Shown piece after piece: positions 63,812 through 64,000 of a stretch of 64,000 nt of DNA. The notes under the pieces were generated by a model. The model made no database searches, was not told the origin of the DNA, and saw nothing but the letters and a program-made list of their open reading frames with translations. Source of the DNA: Candidatus Schekmanbacteria bacterium. GTDB lineage: Bacteria; CSSED10-310; JACPHN01. How positions within the stretch are numbered: the stretch's first letter is position 1; every line of letters starts with the position of its first letter. Position numbers and translations under genes: made by a program. The stretch covers positions 38,841 to 102,840 of the forward strand of contig JACPHN010000075.1 in the NCBI GenBank assembly GCA_016188575.1, given 5' to 3'.

Positions 63812-64000
63812 ATAGGGGTAGGAAGGGCCGGTTACTCCCGGCCCCTCCCCCCTCCGAACCCGGCGTGCGGATTTCCCGCGCTGGGCTCTCCAGTTGGTGG
63901 TATTACCTGCGAGAGGATTGACAGGCCTTGGCATTGGCTGCGGTCAGTGAGAACAGCCCATGTTGGGCAAAGAAGACATTAGGCCAGCGGTTGTGATCGC
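63812..64000 (-). ncRNA. Group II intron, 3' end (domains V and VI)
   Basis: On the reverse strand, domain V reads GAGCCCAGCGCGGGAAATCC then GCACGCCGGGTTC (63888-63856), with the AGC triad start, a GAAA-type tetraloop and the usual GTTC-like end. Domain VI follows (GGGAGGGGCCGGGAGTAACC and its complement). The intron ends near CCCCTAT at about 63812, beside an insertion-sequence end. The 5' part lies beyond the window. Confidence 0.75.
63903..64000 (-). CDS. ltrA: Group II intron reverse transcriptase/maturase, C-terminal end (partial)
   Basis: The reverse strand from the window edge reads DHNRWPNVFFAQHGLFSLTA and AANAKACQSSRR before a TAA at 63905-63903. This matches the well-known C-terminus of intron-encoded proteins (RWPNxFFxxxGLFSL...QSSRR). 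Only about 31 residues are inside the window; the reverse transcriptase and maturase domains lie to the right. It sits just upstream of domain V, as expected for an ORF in domain IV. The intron probably retrohomes next to hairpins or insertion-sequence ends. Confidence 0.8.
   Translation of the reverse strand, partial: DHNRWPNVFFAQHGLFSLTAANAKACQSSRR

Overview
This is a high-GC bacterial window with dense genes and short operons. Several traits point to a large, regulator-rich delta-proteobacterial or myxobacterial lineage (Myxococcota, Binatota or similar): two giant Ser/Thr kinase-ATPase-TPR proteins, an NtrC-type response regulator, a class III adenylate cyclase, many lipoproteins, and an Asp-box propeller protein with a Cys/hydrophobic/Arg tail like MYXO-CTERM signals. 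No rRNA, tRNA or CRISPR array was seen, so the lineage is an inference.

Layout. 1-4.9 kb: type III restriction-modification operon (mod, RhuM-family gene, res); mod is out of frame at an (AG)8 tract. 5-7.7 kb: reverse operon for an envelope thioredoxin, a parvulin-type foldase and a HupE-like membrane protein. 7.9-14.1 kb: NtrC regulator, then the first kinase-ATPase-TPR gene and a small partner. 14.1-15.6 kb: relic of a YhdJ-type methyltransferase, a heptanucleotide repeat and a transposase fragment. 15.8-20 kb: lipoprotein, secreted metalloprotease, adenylate cyclase. 20.9-27.1 kb: purM-purN, alpha-carbonic anhydrase, M3 oligopeptidase, FKBP isomerase. 27.25-35 kb: imuA-imuB, second kinase-ATPase-TPR gene and a secreted beta-propeller protein, all in one direction. 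35-36 kb: zinc-finger rhomboid protease.

36-47 kb is a graveyard of mobile elements: ISKra4-like, IS1634-like and IS1380-like relics, a truncated DUF3427-type helicase, and a broken Uma2 gene. It also holds an intact reverse operon (methyltransferase, acyl-CoA-dehydrogenase-like protein, membrane phosphoesterase). 47-55.4 kb: zinc-ribbon protein, Cys-rich lipoprotein, Asp-box protein, and an ECF sigma / putative anti-sigma / Ala-rich protein operon.

55.4-59.7 kb is the most unusual part. At least three copies of a Ser/Thr kinase-WD40 gene, all now broken, alternate with two near-identical cassettes made of a 53-residue ORF and an Rpn-family nuclease. One kinase copy has lost its middle, and part of a WD40 domain lies inverted. 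59.8-64 kb: SRPBCC protein, reductase fragment, IS66 relic, NADAR protein, a third ISKra4-like relic, an IS1595-like fragment, and the 3' end of a group II intron with the C-terminus of its reverse transcriptase.

Core genes (purM, purN, kinases, peptidases) read cleanly, while frameshifts concentrate in restriction-modification and mobile genes. This suggests real decay or phase variation more than general sequence error, but raw reads are needed to exclude error at each site.
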